Below are positions 7,012 through 16,889 of a stretch of DNA of 64,000 nucleotides, piece by piece. Origin of the DNA: Chitinivibrionales bacterium. Lineage in GTDB: Bacteria > Fibrobacterota > Chitinivibrionia > Chitinivibrionales > WJKA01. The notes under the pieces are model-generated. The model did not search any database. It was not told the DNA's origin and saw only the letters and a list, made by a program, of their open reading frames with translations. The stretch covers positions 1-64,000 of the forward strand of contig WJLZ01000152.1 of assembly GCA_014728215.1 (NCBI GenBank). Reading direction: 5' to 3'. Each line of letters begins with the position of its first letter. Positions within the stretch are counted from its first letter, which is position 1. The translations under genes were made by a program, and so were the position numbers.

Positions 7012-9096
7012 ATGAAAAAGCTGAAAAAATTATGCGGAAACCGAAAGGGTTATGTTCTTATCGCATCAACCGTTGTTGTTGTGGCATCGACGGCCATGGC
7101 CATATTCATGGTCAGAGCATCGGGGAAAAACGCGGTTGCAGCACAGACCCTGAAAAACAAGACCAAGGCGTTCTATGCCTCCGACGGCGTCATGACCTTT
7201 CTGGTGCAGGAAATAATCAACGGCAATGCACAGGAGTATCTCGGGTCGGATGACTCAATAACTATCGAAGCCGAGAATTATGCGAACAAGGAATCCGCCG
7301 GGGGCCGTGGGTGGGAAGACGATTATTCTTCAGATCATTCCGGCAGTGGCGCCATGGCGGTTCTGCCCAACAGCGGTGGGTCCTTTACCACCAATTATAT
7401 CGGCAACAGCCCTCGGCTCGACTACAATGTCTGCTTCACCGAAACGGGGCCCCATTATGTCTGGATACGTGGGAAGGGAGAAACAGAAAGCGACAATTCA
7501 TGCCATATCGGACTCAACTACGAAGCCGTCGCTGGCGCCGATTCAATCGAAGACTTTTCAACATCCTGGTCCTGGAAATCCACCGAAGGACAGGGACAGC
7601 AAATTCAAATCGACATTCCCTCCGCCAGCTCTCATGTCGTTAATGTATGGATGTCTGAGGACGGCTTTGTTATCGACAAGATTATCATCTCGAACAAGTC
7701 CGATTACACTGTTTCCGGAATCGGCCCGGAGGAAAATGTCTGTGAAGGCGCCGGGACCTGGCAGGTGGATGATTTTATCGTTGACGCCAAAATGGTCCCC
7801 AAAGATGAAAGCAATCTGGTATTCGATCTGACCACCGACGCCTATAAGATCGACGGCGATGGTAATAAAATCTATTCGGCGCCCCTGAAACAGTTCTTTT
7901 CAGCCCAGGGAACTGCGGCAGCGGACGTGGTACAACTTGAAGCCATTTTTTACGATTATCACTGCAATGGAACCAATCCTAATTTTCAGAACTGCGAAGC
8001 AACAAAACGGTTCCTGAAACACCGCAGTATGCATTTTGTTCAGGATAACCTAACCGCTCACCGGAAACCTCAGAAATCTCTCAGTATCACTGATGTACCC
8101 TGTATTAGTTGGGATCGACATTTCTGCCCGGACATTGCAAATTGTAACCAGCCATACAACGATACCTGCCTTCAGTGGGGAGCTGATCCTGGAGATGACA
8201 ATTGCCCCGCCAACGAAGCCGGATTTGCTGACGGTAGCGGTCCCCGTACCAGCGATTTTTTCAACGACTGGTTCTGGCCCAGTGGCAACGGCGGCAGGGA
8301 CCTCGGTGTTGAATTCAGAAAAGACGATCCAGTCCCCGGGTGGCGATGGTATAAGGCCGGTACCAACGATGAACTCGACTATTATGATCCGGCCGAACCG
8401 GAACGGGGCAGGGTTGGTATCAACTGGGACGAAGACTACATGATGGCCAATGTTGTTGTGTATGTCGACCTTGAGTTCCATCGTGTGGAGGGTGATACGT
8501 TATGGGACGGAACTCCTGTTCCACCCAACAGTTTCATCTGCAACCCTCCTCTTCCCGATCCCCATCATCCGGGAGAATTTCTCGAACCCCAGTACTATCC
8601 TCTTGACGGTAAAGGCTTCAAGCCGCCGGACGCCGCGCGTGCCACACCAAAGGGTAATGAATTATGCTTGAATAAACACGGATGTCCCCGACGCGGAATG
8701 ACACATCCTGTCTGGCCGTGCATGGATGCTTCCAGGGCCTATTCTCCGACTATCGACCACAACTACTCTTTTACCATGGAACTCCATACAACATTCACCT
8801 ATGAAGCCGGGCAGGTACTCAAATTCCACGGCGGAGACGACTACTTTGTCTTTATCAACGACCAGCTTGTCATTGACATGGGCGGCGTCTATATGGATGA
8901 CTCGGCAAGTGTCGATCTCGACACAGAAGCAGGGAGTCTGGGAATCACAACCGGTAACGAATATACGCTCGATATCTTCTGGGCCGAACGGTATACTCCC
9001 AAGGGAACGCTCACCATGACTACCAATATGGACATCTTTAAAGCCACCGGAACCCCCAAACGCCGCTGGAAACGCGAGTACGGCATGCTTGATTAG
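7012..9096 (+). CDS. PilX-like pilin fused to a carbohydrate-binding-like module and a fibro-slime domain
   Basis: A 694-residue protein with a strong GAGGAGG ribosome site. Residues 1-75 are pilin-like: basic leader, KG|YVLIASTVVVVAST (no Glu5), then KAFYASDGVMTFLVQEI, which matches the PilX/GspK helix. Residues about 84-230 begin with IEAENYA and contain HYVWIRGKG and EDGFVIDKIII, a pattern seen in beta-sandwich carbohydrate-binding modules near GH115 and CBM6/35. Residues about 265-680 form a fibro-slime domain, clearest in HGGDDYFVFINDQLVIDMGG and SDFFNDWFWP; this family is known from Fibrobacter surface proteins and is PA14-like. The mature protein would be a very large tip subunit of a type IV pilus or pseudopilus, plausibly binding plant or algal polysaccharide. 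Binding is inferred. Confidence 0.8.
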   Translation: MKKLKKLCGNRKGYVLIASTVVVVASTAMAIFMVRASGKNAVAAQTLKNKTKAFYASDGVMTFLVQEIINGNAQEYLGSDDSITIEAENYANKESAGGRGWEDDYSSDHSGSGAMAVLPNSGGSFTTNYIGNSPRLDYNVCFTETGPHYVWIRGKGETESDNSCHIGLNYEAVAGADSIEDFSTSWSWKSTEGQGQQIQIDIPSASSHVVNVWMSEDGFVIDKIIISNKSDYTVSGIGPEENVCEGAGTWQVDDFIVDAKMVPKDESNLVFDLTTDAYKIDGDGNKIYSAPLKQFFSAQGTAAADVVQLEAIFYDYHCNGTNPNFQNCEATKRFLKHRSMHFVQDNLTAHRKPQKSLSITDVPCISWDRHFCPDIANCNQPYNDTCLQWGADPGDDNCPANEAGFADGSGPRTSDFFNDWFWPSGNGGRDLGVEFRKDDPVPGWRWYKAGTNDELDYYDPAEPERGRVGINWDEDYMMANVVVYVDLEFHRVEGDTLWDGTPVPPNSFICNPPLPDPHHPGEFLEPQYYPLDGKGFKPPDAARATPKGNELCLNKHGCPRRGMTHPVWPCMDASRAYSPTIDHNYSFTMELHTTFTYEAGQVLKFHGGDDYFVFINDQLVIDMGGVYMDDSASVDLDTEAGSLGITTGNEYTLDIFWAERYTPKGTLTMTTNMDIFKATGTPKRRWKREYGMLD

Positions 9097-9211
9097 CGAT
9101 AAAACGAGCGTGCGCGGCGGAGCGGGGAGAAAACGACCCGACGACTCGGCGACACGGAGACGCGACGGCATGATCTCCTGAGAATCAGGGAGTGCCTGCC
9201 GTTATTTCCAT

Positions 9212-10264
9212 TCAATCGATATGAAGATATGCTTTGTTGGGGATATGACTGTCGGAGCTGATGAAATATATGCCCTTTCCAAATGCACAATGAGACATTT
9301 GTGAAGTTTTAATTCGCCGTCCCCTGGTATTATAAATCACCGGAACACCGTATTTTTCCTGAAGCGGCAAAAACAAACCAGTCCTTTCTTTTTTTTCGGG
9401 ATTTTTTACCGATGATGAAACTGTAAACACCGAATCAAAAAACATCATAACGTCTTCCATTGACGAAGGCGGCACGGTATAATGATCTTCCCCGTTGGTA
9501 TAATAAAGGTGCTCGATATCGCATCCCTCGAGGGTATCGTGCAGCGCAGCGTTGACCTCATGAAACTTATCGTTTGGTCCGCTGTAAAAACCGATATGCA
9601 CATTCCGGTTTTTGAGTGCGCAGATATTATCGACCGGGGTTACGGCTTTCCACTCATTATCGTTGGTACTCTGGTCCCCCAAAACAGTATTCAGAAAATA
9701 TTTGCCGTTATAGGGCATGATATCGACGCATCCTTTGATACTGAATGCAACGCTGAAAATGTCGGGATGCCTGATCAAGTTATGGAGTGCACCGAATCCG
9801 CCCATACTATGCCCACACAGGCCATTTAATTCCCGTGAAGAACCAGTCGCATACAGACTGTCGATAAGCGGTTTGAATTCTTCGGCCAGCCAGGTGGAAT
9901 AATTCCAGTTGTCATTGATCGGGCTGTCCAGCCACCAGGAATCCCGGCCGGAACCGTCATCGGGAGCAACGGCAATGAATTCCGCACTGTCGATATAATT
10001 CTGGACCTCCGCTCCATTGGTCCAGTCATCTTTGGAACAGGTTGCGCAGTGAAGAAGATACACTACCGGATACTGTTTCCCGGATTCAACCTGCTGCTCA
10101 TAATCATCCGGAAGAATTACGGTATAGGAAATATCTCTTAAAAGAATCGAACTTGAATAAGACCGGTTAACAGCAGTTCCGCCAAATACCCCATGAGTAA
10201 TTACCATGTACAAAAGAACAATACCGGCGTTTTTCATGGAACTGCCCTGTCCAGGAAATTTCAT
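9212..10264 (-). CDS. Secreted alpha/beta-hydrolase esterase with a sorting-like C-terminal tail
   Basis: A 350-residue esterase D / feruloyl-esterase-like protein. After a signal-peptide-like N-terminus (hydrophobic IVLLYMVITHGVFG), the catalytic domain shows YPVVYLLHC, the nucleophile elbow GLCGHSMGGFGA, a likely acid in YSGPNDKF and a likely His in GEDHYTVP. The last 45 residues (VIYNTRGRRIKTS ... GKGIYFI) resemble the type A secretion / Por-sorting-like C-terminal domains of FCB-group proteins. The first ATG is preferred because it has a GGGGAG site six bases upstream; the next Met, ten codons in, has none. Likely substrates are acetyl or feruloyl esters on plant polysaccharides, by analogy. 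Confidence 0.8.
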   Translation of the reverse strand: MKFPGQGSSMKNAGIVLLYMVITHGVFGGTAVNRSYSSSILLRDISYTVILPDDYEQQVESGKQYPVVYLLHCATCSKDDWTNGAEVQNYIDSAEFIAVAPDDGSGRDSWWLDSPINDNWNYSTWLAEEFKPLIDSLYATGSSRELNGLCGHSMGGFGALHNLIRHPDIFSVAFSIKGCVDIMPYNGKYFLNTVLGDQSTNDNEWKAVTPVDNICALKNRNVHIGFYSGPNDKFHEVNAALHDTLEGCDIEHLYYTNGEDHYTVPPSSMEDVMMFFDSVFTVSSSVKNPEKKERTGLFLPLQEKYGVPVIYNTRGRRIKTSQMSHCAFGKGIYFISSDSHIPNKAYLHID

Positions 10265-10338
10265 ACCCCTCTCCCCTATTTGCTGGAAATGCTGCCCATC
10301 GGTTCGTTAAAGTAATATAAATAAATTTTTATAATCCA

Positions 10339-11130
10339 TCATCGATCCCCATTCAATAAATCCCCTAATCCACCAAGGATCGACCCTTCCCCTTTTCGTG
10401 CCCCTCCTGCCCGTGGCGCGTGCTGGATTATTCTGTCGGCAAGGCGTGAGAATGGAAGGCTTTGAAGGTACACTGTCCCGGTTCCTCTGAGTGTTGCTAA
10501 AAAGAGTCCTTCACCACCAAAAAACATGGATTTAAGCCCGGAGACCATCTGGATGTCATAATCGATACCTTGGGTAAAGGAAACAATACAGCCGGTATCG
10601 ACATTGATCGTTTCACCGTTGAGTTCTTTTTTCACAATAGTACCTCCGGCATGAATAAACACCATGCCATCCCCGCGCAACCGCTGAAGAATAAATCCTT
10701 CACCACCAAAAAAGCCGGTGCCGAACCGTTTGGTGAAGGCGATCGAGACCTGGGTACCCAGTGCAGCGCACAGAAAGGCATCTTTCTGGCACAGAAGCTC
10801 TCCCCCAACCTCGGCCATATTAACGGGAATTATTTTACCGGGATAGGGTGCGCCGAAGGCCACCCGCTTTTTGCCCGGGCGGTTGTTGGTGAAATGGGTC
10901 ATAAAAAGCGATTCGCCGGTAAATGCCCGTTTGCCGACATCCAGAAGCTTTCCCAGAAATCCGCTGTCAGCCTTTGAGCCGTCGCCCATATTCGCCTCAA
11001 AACCGATGCCATCCTCCATCCAATTCATGGCGCCGGCTTCGGCAATAACGGTCTCCTGCGGATCCAGTTCTACTTCAACAACCTGCATGTCATCACCGAA
11101 AATCTCAAAATCAACTTCATGGCATTGCAT
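10339..11130 (-). CDS. TIGR00266 / AIM24-family protein
   Basis: A 263-residue member of the AIM24 (TIGR00266) family. It starts with the typical [20 protein letters not shown] and continues with [23 protein letters not shown] and [15 protein letters not shown], the repeated GGEG-F-L motifs of this beta-rich, double-stranded-helix-like family. Function in bacteria is not established; the yeast relative acts in mitochondrial inner-membrane organisation. Length is normal. A clear AAGGAG site precedes the ATG. The downstream esterase follows after 74 bases on the same strand. Confidence 0.9.
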   Translation of the reverse strand: MQCHEVDFEIFGDDMQVVEVELDPQETVIAEAGAMNWMEDGIGFEANMGDGSKADSGFLGKLLDVGKRAFTGESLFMTHFTNNRPGKKRVAFGAPYPGKIIPVNMAEVGGELLCQKDAFLCAALGTQVSIAFTKRFGTGFFGGEGFILQRLRGDGMVFIHAGGTIVKKELNGETINVDTGCIVSFTQGIDYDIQMVSGLKSMFFGGEGLFLATLRGTGTVYLQSLPFSRLADRIIQHAPRAGGARKGEGSILGGLGDLLNGDR

Positions 11131-11234
11131 AGTGGAGTACTCCTTTTTGTTATAATCCGACTCCCCTCCCTTACGATCGGGGCTCTGTTTATTTACTCTT
11201 TCTCGAATCGGGTCATCCAGCGACCAGCACCCAT

Positions 11235-11286
11235 TCGTGTGCTCGTGTGCTCGTGTGCTCGTGTGCTCGTGTGCTCGTGCGCTCGT
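11235..11286. repeat. Tandem repeat, 8-bp unit, 6.5 copies
   Basis: TCGTGTGC is repeated head to tail six and a half times, with one substitution in the sixth unit (TCGTGCGC). It lies between the stop of polA and the start of the AIM24-family gene. The unit is not a multiple of three and shows no sign of being translated. Copy number is probably variable through slippage. Confidence 0.9.
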
Positions 11287-11291
11287 TCTCC

Positions 11292-13973
11292 CTAGTGCGC
11301 CACACTCCAGTTCACTCCGATCCCGGCATCAACTTTCAAGGGCACCGACAACTCATAGGCACTGCTCATTTTATCAACAACCCAGGTCACAAACGTATCG
11401 GCATCCTTTTCGGGCAATTCAAACACGAGTTCATCGTGTACCTGAAGAAGCATTGCTGCTGAGGGAAACAGCTCATCGATTTCCCGGTGGATACCAATCA
11501 TGGCAATTTTAATGATATCCGCAGCGGTTCCCTGAATCGGCGTATTGATCGCTGTGCGCTCGGAAGCTTCACGGACCTGCCTGTTCTTCGCATTGATATC
11601 AGGTAAATACCGCCGCCGTCCTGAAAGCGTCTCGGTGTACCCGTCTCTGCGGGTATTCTCGATTGTTGTATCCATATAGGAACGGATTGTCGGGAACTGT
11701 TCAAAATAGGTTTCGATAAACTCCCGCGCTTCTTTAAAAGAGAGGTTGAGCTGACGGGAGAGGTTTGCCGGGCCCATGCCGTACATGAGACCAAAATTGA
11801 TGGTCTTGGCACTACGGCGCATCTCCTGACTGACAAGCTCCAGAGCGCAATTATACATCACCGATGCGGTTTGGGTATGAATGTCCTGATTCTCTTTAAA
11901 TGCCTGTATCAGCAAAGGGTCTTTGGAGACATGGGCCAGTATTCTCAGTTCGATTTGCGAATAATCTGCCGAGACAATGACCGAGCCTTCAGGGGCAATG
12001 AATGCTTCCCGAATTCTTTTGCCGTCATCGGTACGCACCGGGATATTCTGAAGGTTGGGATTGGTGCTGGAGAGACGTCCGGTTGCGGTAATCGTCTGGT
12101 TAAAGGATGAATGCACCCGTCCGGTCCGCTTTGAGACCTGTTGCGGAAGGGCGTCGATATAGGTCGACAGCAGTTTCTGAACTTCACGGTATTCGAGCAG
12201 CGACTGAGCGACAGGATAGTTTGGCGCCAGTTTCATAAGCGCATCGACATTTGTCGACAACCCTGTTTTGGTCCGCTTGGATTTTGGAAGGCCCAGCTTG
12301 TTGAAAAAGATTTCGCTGATTTGTTTCGGTGAATTAAGGTTGAATTTTTCATCGGCCAGTGCATAAATAGCCTTCGATATTTCTTCAAGTTTTAGCTGAT
12401 ATTCTCCGGAAAGCTCGTGCAGCAGATTTCTGTCAACGAATATTCCCCGCCATTCCATTTCGGCAAGAACGGTAACAAGGGGAATTTCGATCTTTTTATA
12501 TAGTTCTTCGAGATTTTTTTCTCTCAACAGTCTTTCGAATTTTTCCCGAAGAAGCAGCGGAACTATAACATCTTCACCGGAATACATTGCAGCATCATCG
12601 ACTGCAACCGCGGCAAACGAAATCTGTTTGACGCCTTTACCGATCAACGTTTCAATCGATGTTGTTTTGATGTTGAGATAATCGAGCGCCAAAATGTCGA
12701 GATTGTACTGACGTTTGCCGGGATCGATGACATACGCGGCGACCATGGTATCGAAATCGATTCCCTCCATGGTGATCCCGTAATTTTTGAAAATCTGGTA
12801 ATCGTATTTCAGGTTCTGCCCGACCTTATTTACAGCAGGCGACTCGATCATATCCCTACACAATGCAAGCACCTTATCACGCGGAAGATTCCTGGTGCTG
12901 TGCTCGTGACCGACCGGGACATAGAGCGCCTCTTTCGTGTCAATCGCCAGGGCGATTCCAACGATCTCGGCTTCACGGGGTTCAGTGCTCGTTGTTTCCG
13001 TGTCGATTGACACAAAACCGCATTCGACAATTTTTCTGCAGAATGATTCGACTTCCTCGAGGGAACGGGGCACCACCGGCACGAAATCCAGGGTGGAAGA
13101 ATTTTCAAAGAGCGGATTGTTGAGCAGCGACTTGAATTCCAACTCTTTGAAAAATTCGACACACTCCTCTTTTTTAACCGGCCGGGATATAAAGGAATCC
13201 CAACACAGCTCCAGATCGAGGTCATCCTTGAGTGTGACCAGTTCTTTGCTGAGAAGGATTTTCTCCCGGTGTTCTTCGATTTTAGCAACAAGCTTTGGAT
13301 TGTCCAATTTCGACGGATCTTTCAGGAGCGAATCGATATCGCCGGTCTGTTCGAGTATTTTCACCGCGGTTTTGGGTCCGACGCCGGGAACGCCGGGGAC
13401 ATTATCCGACGTATCCCCGGTGAGTGCCAGAAAATCGCGGATTTTTTCCGGCTCCACGCCCATCTTTTCGGTGACTTCGGCCGAATGATAAACACTCAGT
13501 TTCCCGCCGCTTTCAGGCGCGAGCATGGTGACATGATCATTCACGAGCTGCATGAGATCCTTATCTTTTGTCACCAGGAAGACTTCGAACCCGTCTTTCA
13601 CCGCTTTTTTTGTCATATAGGCGATAAGGTCATCGGCTTCGAGGCCATCCTGCGCCACGGTCGGTATATTCAGAAGTTCGATCAGCTTGTCGATCAGCGG
13701 CATCTGCATTGACATGTCATCGGGCATTGCCTCACGATTCGCCTTGTACTCGGCATACATTTCATGACGGAATGTCGGTTTGGCCGAATCGAACACGACA
13801 GCGATATACGGGCATTTGAAATCCTGCAGAAGTTTGAGCATGGAAATTGCCGTGCCGTAGACTGCGCCGGTGGGCCGGCCTTTTGAGTTTGACAAGGGGG
13901 TACGCAGCATTGCAAAATAGGAACGGTATGCCAGCGCGTGCCCGTCGATAAGATAGAGCTGTTTTTTGTTCAT
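11292..13973 (-). CDS. polA: DNA polymerase I
   Basis: An 893-residue full-length family A polymerase. Residues 1-270 are the 5' nuclease ([36 protein letters not shown]). Residues about 300-490 are a 3'-5' exonuclease domain that appears intact: SIDTETTS gives the DxE pair and VGQNLKYD the second Asp region. The polymerase part has [12 protein letters not shown] (motif A), [16 protein letters not shown] (motif B) and QVHDELVFE (motif C). It repairs gaps and removes Okazaki primers. Its ATG directly abuts the stop of the upstream helicase gene (TAAATG), with an AAAGGA site inside that gene, so the two are co-translated. Confidence 0.97.
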   Translation of the reverse strand: MNKKQLYLIDGHALAYRSYFAMLRTPLSNSKGRPTGAVYGTAISMLKLLQDFKCPYIAVVFDSAKPTFRHEMYAEYKANREAMPDDMSMQMPLIDKLIELLNIPTVAQDGLEADDLIAYMTKKAVKDGFEVFLVTKDKDLMQLVNDHVTMLAPESGGKLSVYHSAEVTEKMGVEPEKIRDFLALTGDTSDNVPGVPGVGPKTAVKILEQTGDIDSLLKDPSKLDNPKLVAKIEEHREKILLSKELVTLKDDLDLELCWDSFISRPVKKEECVEFFKELEFKSLLNNPLFENSSTLDFVPVVPRSLEEVESFCRKIVECGFVSIDTETTSTEPREAEIVGIALAIDTKEALYVPVGHEHSTRNLPRDKVLALCRDMIESPAVNKVGQNLKYDYQIFKNYGITMEGIDFDTMVAAYVIDPGKRQYNLDILALDYLNIKTTSIETLIGKGVKQISFAAVAVDDAAMYSGEDVIVPLLLREKFERLLREKNLEELYKKIEIPLVTVLAEMEWRGIFVDRNLLHELSGEYQLKLEEISKAIYALADEKFNLNSPKQISEIFFNKLGLPKSKRTKTGLSTNVDALMKLAPNYPVAQSLLEYREVQKLLSTYIDALPQQVSKRTGRVHSSFNQTITATGRLSSTNPNLQNIPVRTDDGKRIREAFIAPEGSVIVSADYSQIELRILAHVSKDPLLIQAFKENQDIHTQTASVMYNCALELVSQEMRRSAKTINFGLMYGMGPANLSRQLNLSFKEAREFIETYFEQFPTIRSYMDTTIENTRRDGYTETLSGRRRYLPDINAKNRQVREASERTAINTPIQGTAADIIKIAMIGIHREIDELFPSAAMLLQVHDELVFELPEKDADTFVTWVVDKMSSAYELSVPLKVDAGIGVNWSVAH

Positions 13974-16325
13974 TTACCTGAATTTTCCTTTTTTTAAAAT
14001 GAAGTCGAGCATAAACCCCGCCGCTCCTTTGTTGGGAATTCTCCCCCGTACCGCATTGTCCATATCGGTCATGGCAGTTTGCGGAACCGCCGAACCGACG
14101 CACGACGGGCAACCGTCATCACATGCGCAATTCGCAATTACATCCCTAATAGTTGTAATAATATCGTCGAACTGCTCCAGACATCGCCGGGCGTATCCCA
14201 TACCGCCGGGATACTTATCATGAAAAAAGAGCGCGTCACGGTTGAGATTGCGGGCATCCACGACAGTCCCGATATCCTGCTGATCGCACATGACAAAGAA
14301 GGGAGCGACTTCAACCAGTACATTGGCAATCCCGATAAGGGCCTCACCAACCAGCAGGCGTTTTTTGAGCATAAGATCAACGACCCGCTGTGGCGGGGCA
14401 AACCAGAACGCCACGGTCTCCAGCGATTGCGGGGGAAGCTCCAGTTTTTCGAATCCCAGACTGTCTCGGGAGTGAAATTTGATTTTCTTGAACATGGGAG
14501 TGGTAGTGGTAACCGTCACTTCACCAAATCCCAATACGCCGTCATGCCACGGCTCTTCTATCTCTTTACTGTCGAGTTGTATCTGTGAGACAGTGACCGC
14601 CTGTGTATAATAATCGAGATCTTTGCGTTCCACGAACGCGATTTTCCGATGGATATCCAGTTTGTTAACAAAATAGGTGTCGGCGCCGTGAAGATAGACC
14701 GCATGATCGTGAAGCTGGGAGAGTGCACTGATCTCATCGAGTGTTCCAATAATCCGCTCATTTTCCGCCTGTTCCTGAATCGTATATACGGGCCCGGCGA
14801 TATTGCGCAGGTTTACCGATGCAGCAGGGTACTCCGAGGTGGACCAGTACCAGTTCTTATCGATATGAGAGACTTCATTATCTTCTTCCAGAAGCTCGAG
14901 TACCGGCTGGGCATACGGACCAAACACCTCGGTATTTTCATCACTGAGGGGGAGTTCATTAGCGGCGCATTTCAGATGACCCACCACGATATGGGGATTA
15001 TCGGCGTCAACAACCGCATGCTCGGGATTTTGTTTGAACAGGTAATCGGAATAGGTCATGAGATACTGGTCCATGGGAGCATTCTGTCCCATCAGGAAAA
15101 CCATCGACTCCCCTCTTCCCCGCCCGGCCCGTCCGGAGCGCTGCCACAAACTCGCAATCGTACCGGGATATCCCACCAGAATACAGACATCCAGGCTGCC
15201 GATATCGATGCCCAATTCCAGCGCGCTGGTACTTGCCACCGCCATGATCTTCTTTGCAGCAAGTTTCCGTTCGATTTCGCGCCGTTCCTTGGGAAGATAT
15301 CCTCCCCGGTATGCATGAACCGATTCGGCAAGCTTTCTCGAAACCGGCATCAGGCGGTCACGACAGCTTTTATAAATGAGTTCGGCGGCAAGTCTGGTCC
15401 GTACAAAGGCAATGGTCTGTACCCTTTCCTTAACAAGGGTAGTTATCAACGAAACCGCATCACCGACCGGACTTCGCCGATCCCCTCCTGCCCGCCAGTT
15501 GGTGTTGTCACCGGTAGCTGCGGTTTTCAATGGAGGAGGATTCCACAGCACGAATTGTTTTGAGCCTCGCGGAGAACCGTCGTTATCAACGAGCTTCATG
15601 GGAACGCCACAGATTCTTTCTGCATGCTCTCCAGGATTAGCGATTGTCGCTGAAGAGCATATGAACTGGGGTGATGACCCATAATGTGCACAAATTCGCC
15701 GCAACCGGCGCATCACATTGGAAAGGTGAGAACCGAAAATTCCTCGATAGGCATGTATTTCATCAATGACAATGTACCTGAGATGGGTGAAAAACCGGTT
15801 CCATCGTGCATGCTGGGGCAAAATACCCTGGTGAAGCATGTCGGGATTGGAAAGAATAATATGAGCACTGTCCCGGAGTTTACGGCGGAGATTCGCTGGA
15901 GTATCGCCATCGTAGGTACCGGCAATAAAAGAAATATCAGACTCGCTTTCCTGCAGTGAACTCAATCCCCGAAGCTGATCCTGGGCTAATGCCTTGGTTG
16001 GATACAAAAAAAGCATGGTCGCACTGCTGTCCGAACGGATCGATTCGACCACTGGTATTGTGTAGCATAAGGTTTTACCCGATGCCGTTGCCGTAACGAC
16101 AACGACATTATTCCCCTTGCGAACCTGACCGACAGCTTCGGCCTGATGAGAATAGAGCCGGATTACCCCCCGTTTCTGCAATGCTGCAAAAACAGCAGAA
16201 TCCATTCCTCCGTCAAGATCCCCATATACCGGTTCCCTCTCAGGAATGGTGTTAACATGCACGATCTGATTTTCAAAAAACGGAAGGCGCTTCAGGCGCT
16301 CGAGAAATTCTGCGGTATTAAGCAT
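13974..16325 (-). CDS. MrfA/YprA-like superfamily 2 helicase with C-terminal zinc-site domain (DUF1998)
   Basis: A 783-residue DEAD/DEAH-type helicase. Motif I is TATASGKTL, motif II VIDEIHAYRG, motif III SSATIANP, and motif VI QRSGRAGRGRGES. The C-terminal region carries NCACDDGCPSC, the four-cysteine metal-binding signature of MrfA/DUF1998 proteins. Bacillus MrfA is a 3'-5' helicase acting in mitomycin-damage repair, which fits its coupling to polA immediately downstream. No Shine-Dalgarno site is visible before the ATG, so translation may be weak or start from a near-leaderless message. Confidence 0.9.
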   Translation of the reverse strand: MLNTAEFLERLKRLPFFENQIVHVNTIPEREPVYGDLDGGMDSAVFAALQKRGVIRLYSHQAEAVGQVRKGNNVVVVTATASGKTLCYTIPVVESIRSDSSATMLFLYPTKALAQDQLRGLSSLQESESDISFIAGTYDGDTPANLRRKLRDSAHIILSNPDMLHQGILPQHARWNRFFTHLRYIVIDEIHAYRGIFGSHLSNVMRRLRRICAHYGSSPQFICSSATIANPGEHAERICGVPMKLVDNDGSPRGSKQFVLWNPPPLKTAATGDNTNWRAGGDRRSPVGDAVSLITTLVKERVQTIAFVRTRLAAELIYKSCRDRLMPVSRKLAESVHAYRGGYLPKERREIERKLAAKKIMAVASTSALELGIDIGSLDVCILVGYPGTIASLWQRSGRAGRGRGESMVFLMGQNAPMDQYLMTYSDYLFKQNPEHAVVDADNPHIVVGHLKCAANELPLSDENTEVFGPYAQPVLELLEEDNEVSHIDKNWYWSTSEYPAASVNLRNIAGPVYTIQEQAENERIIGTLDEISALSQLHDHAVYLHGADTYFVNKLDIHRKIAFVERKDLDYYTQAVTVSQIQLDSKEIEEPWHDGVLGFGEVTVTTTTPMFKKIKFHSRDSLGFEKLELPPQSLETVAFWFAPPQRVVDLMLKKRLLVGEALIGIANVLVEVAPFFVMCDQQDIGTVVDARNLNRDALFFHDKYPGGMGYARRCLEQFDDIITTIRDVIANCACDDGCPSCVGSAVPQTAMTDMDNAVRGRIPNKGAAGFMLDFILKKGKFR

Positions 16326-16889
16326 ATATAAATACGATCACTGAAGTAGTTTGTGCTTTAATATGTATTATTCTTCAGGCAGGAGCAAGAGGAACGTGAA
16401 AATTGAGGTTGAGGACTATAAACGAGAATTTGAGAGAAAAATGCTTGGGGTCTGTACTCCGGCTTTGTCCCCAAGTATGGGGGTGGGCGGAGCCCGGGGG
16501 TTGGGCTCTCAGGAGGAGCATTTTCCAAGCTGGGTTCTAGGGCCGCCCAGGCCCTACCAACGCTACAGTTTCTTTGACTAAAGACAATCTGATGCAGAAG
16601 TCCTGCCCTGTGGGATATCCCGGAGCCTGTATCCATTCTTCCTTTTCACCTCACCCCTCTCCCGAAACGTTGCCTCTCCCTTACTCTTTTTACGACGCAG
16701 AATCGGCCACCCTAACCTTTACTGCCACAGCTGTTTATTTAAGATTTATTATTAATTTAAATATCCACAATTACCCCTTGGATAGGATATCGTACAGCTA
16801 GTATATTGAGATGTTTCAGTCCAGCAACTTTTAAAATATTGATTTCATCTTTTTTCATCATTCACCAACAACTGAAAGGAGCTCCAGTT
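16326..16889. other. Intergenic region with a cluster of hairpins
   Basis: A 564-base divergent gap. Between 16444 and 16560 are three successive inverted repeats: CTTGGGG paired with CCCCAAG (16444-16475), GAGCCC with GGGCTC (about 16491-16509), and AGGGCC with GGCCCT (about 16540-16556). This patch is more GC-rich than its surroundings. The last 130 bases are AT-rich and contain a weak promoter-like pair before acs (TTGGAT at 16778, TATATT at 16802, spacer 18). No protein gene is credible here. The hairpin cluster could be a small RNA, an attenuator or a degenerate repeat element. Confidence 0.4.

Noticed and set aside
9097-9211. Possible RNA gene in GC-rich sequence after the fibro-slime gene
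   Set aside because: It consists of degenerate CGACACGG-like low-complexity repeats with no cloverleaf or stable terminator.
11235-11286. CRISPR-like array
   Set aside because: Units of eight bases without spacers and no cas genes nearby; it is a simple tandem repeat.
16806-16889. Upstream in-frame start for acs
   Set aside because: The extra 28 residues are not family-like and a good AAAGGAG site precedes the ATG at 16890.
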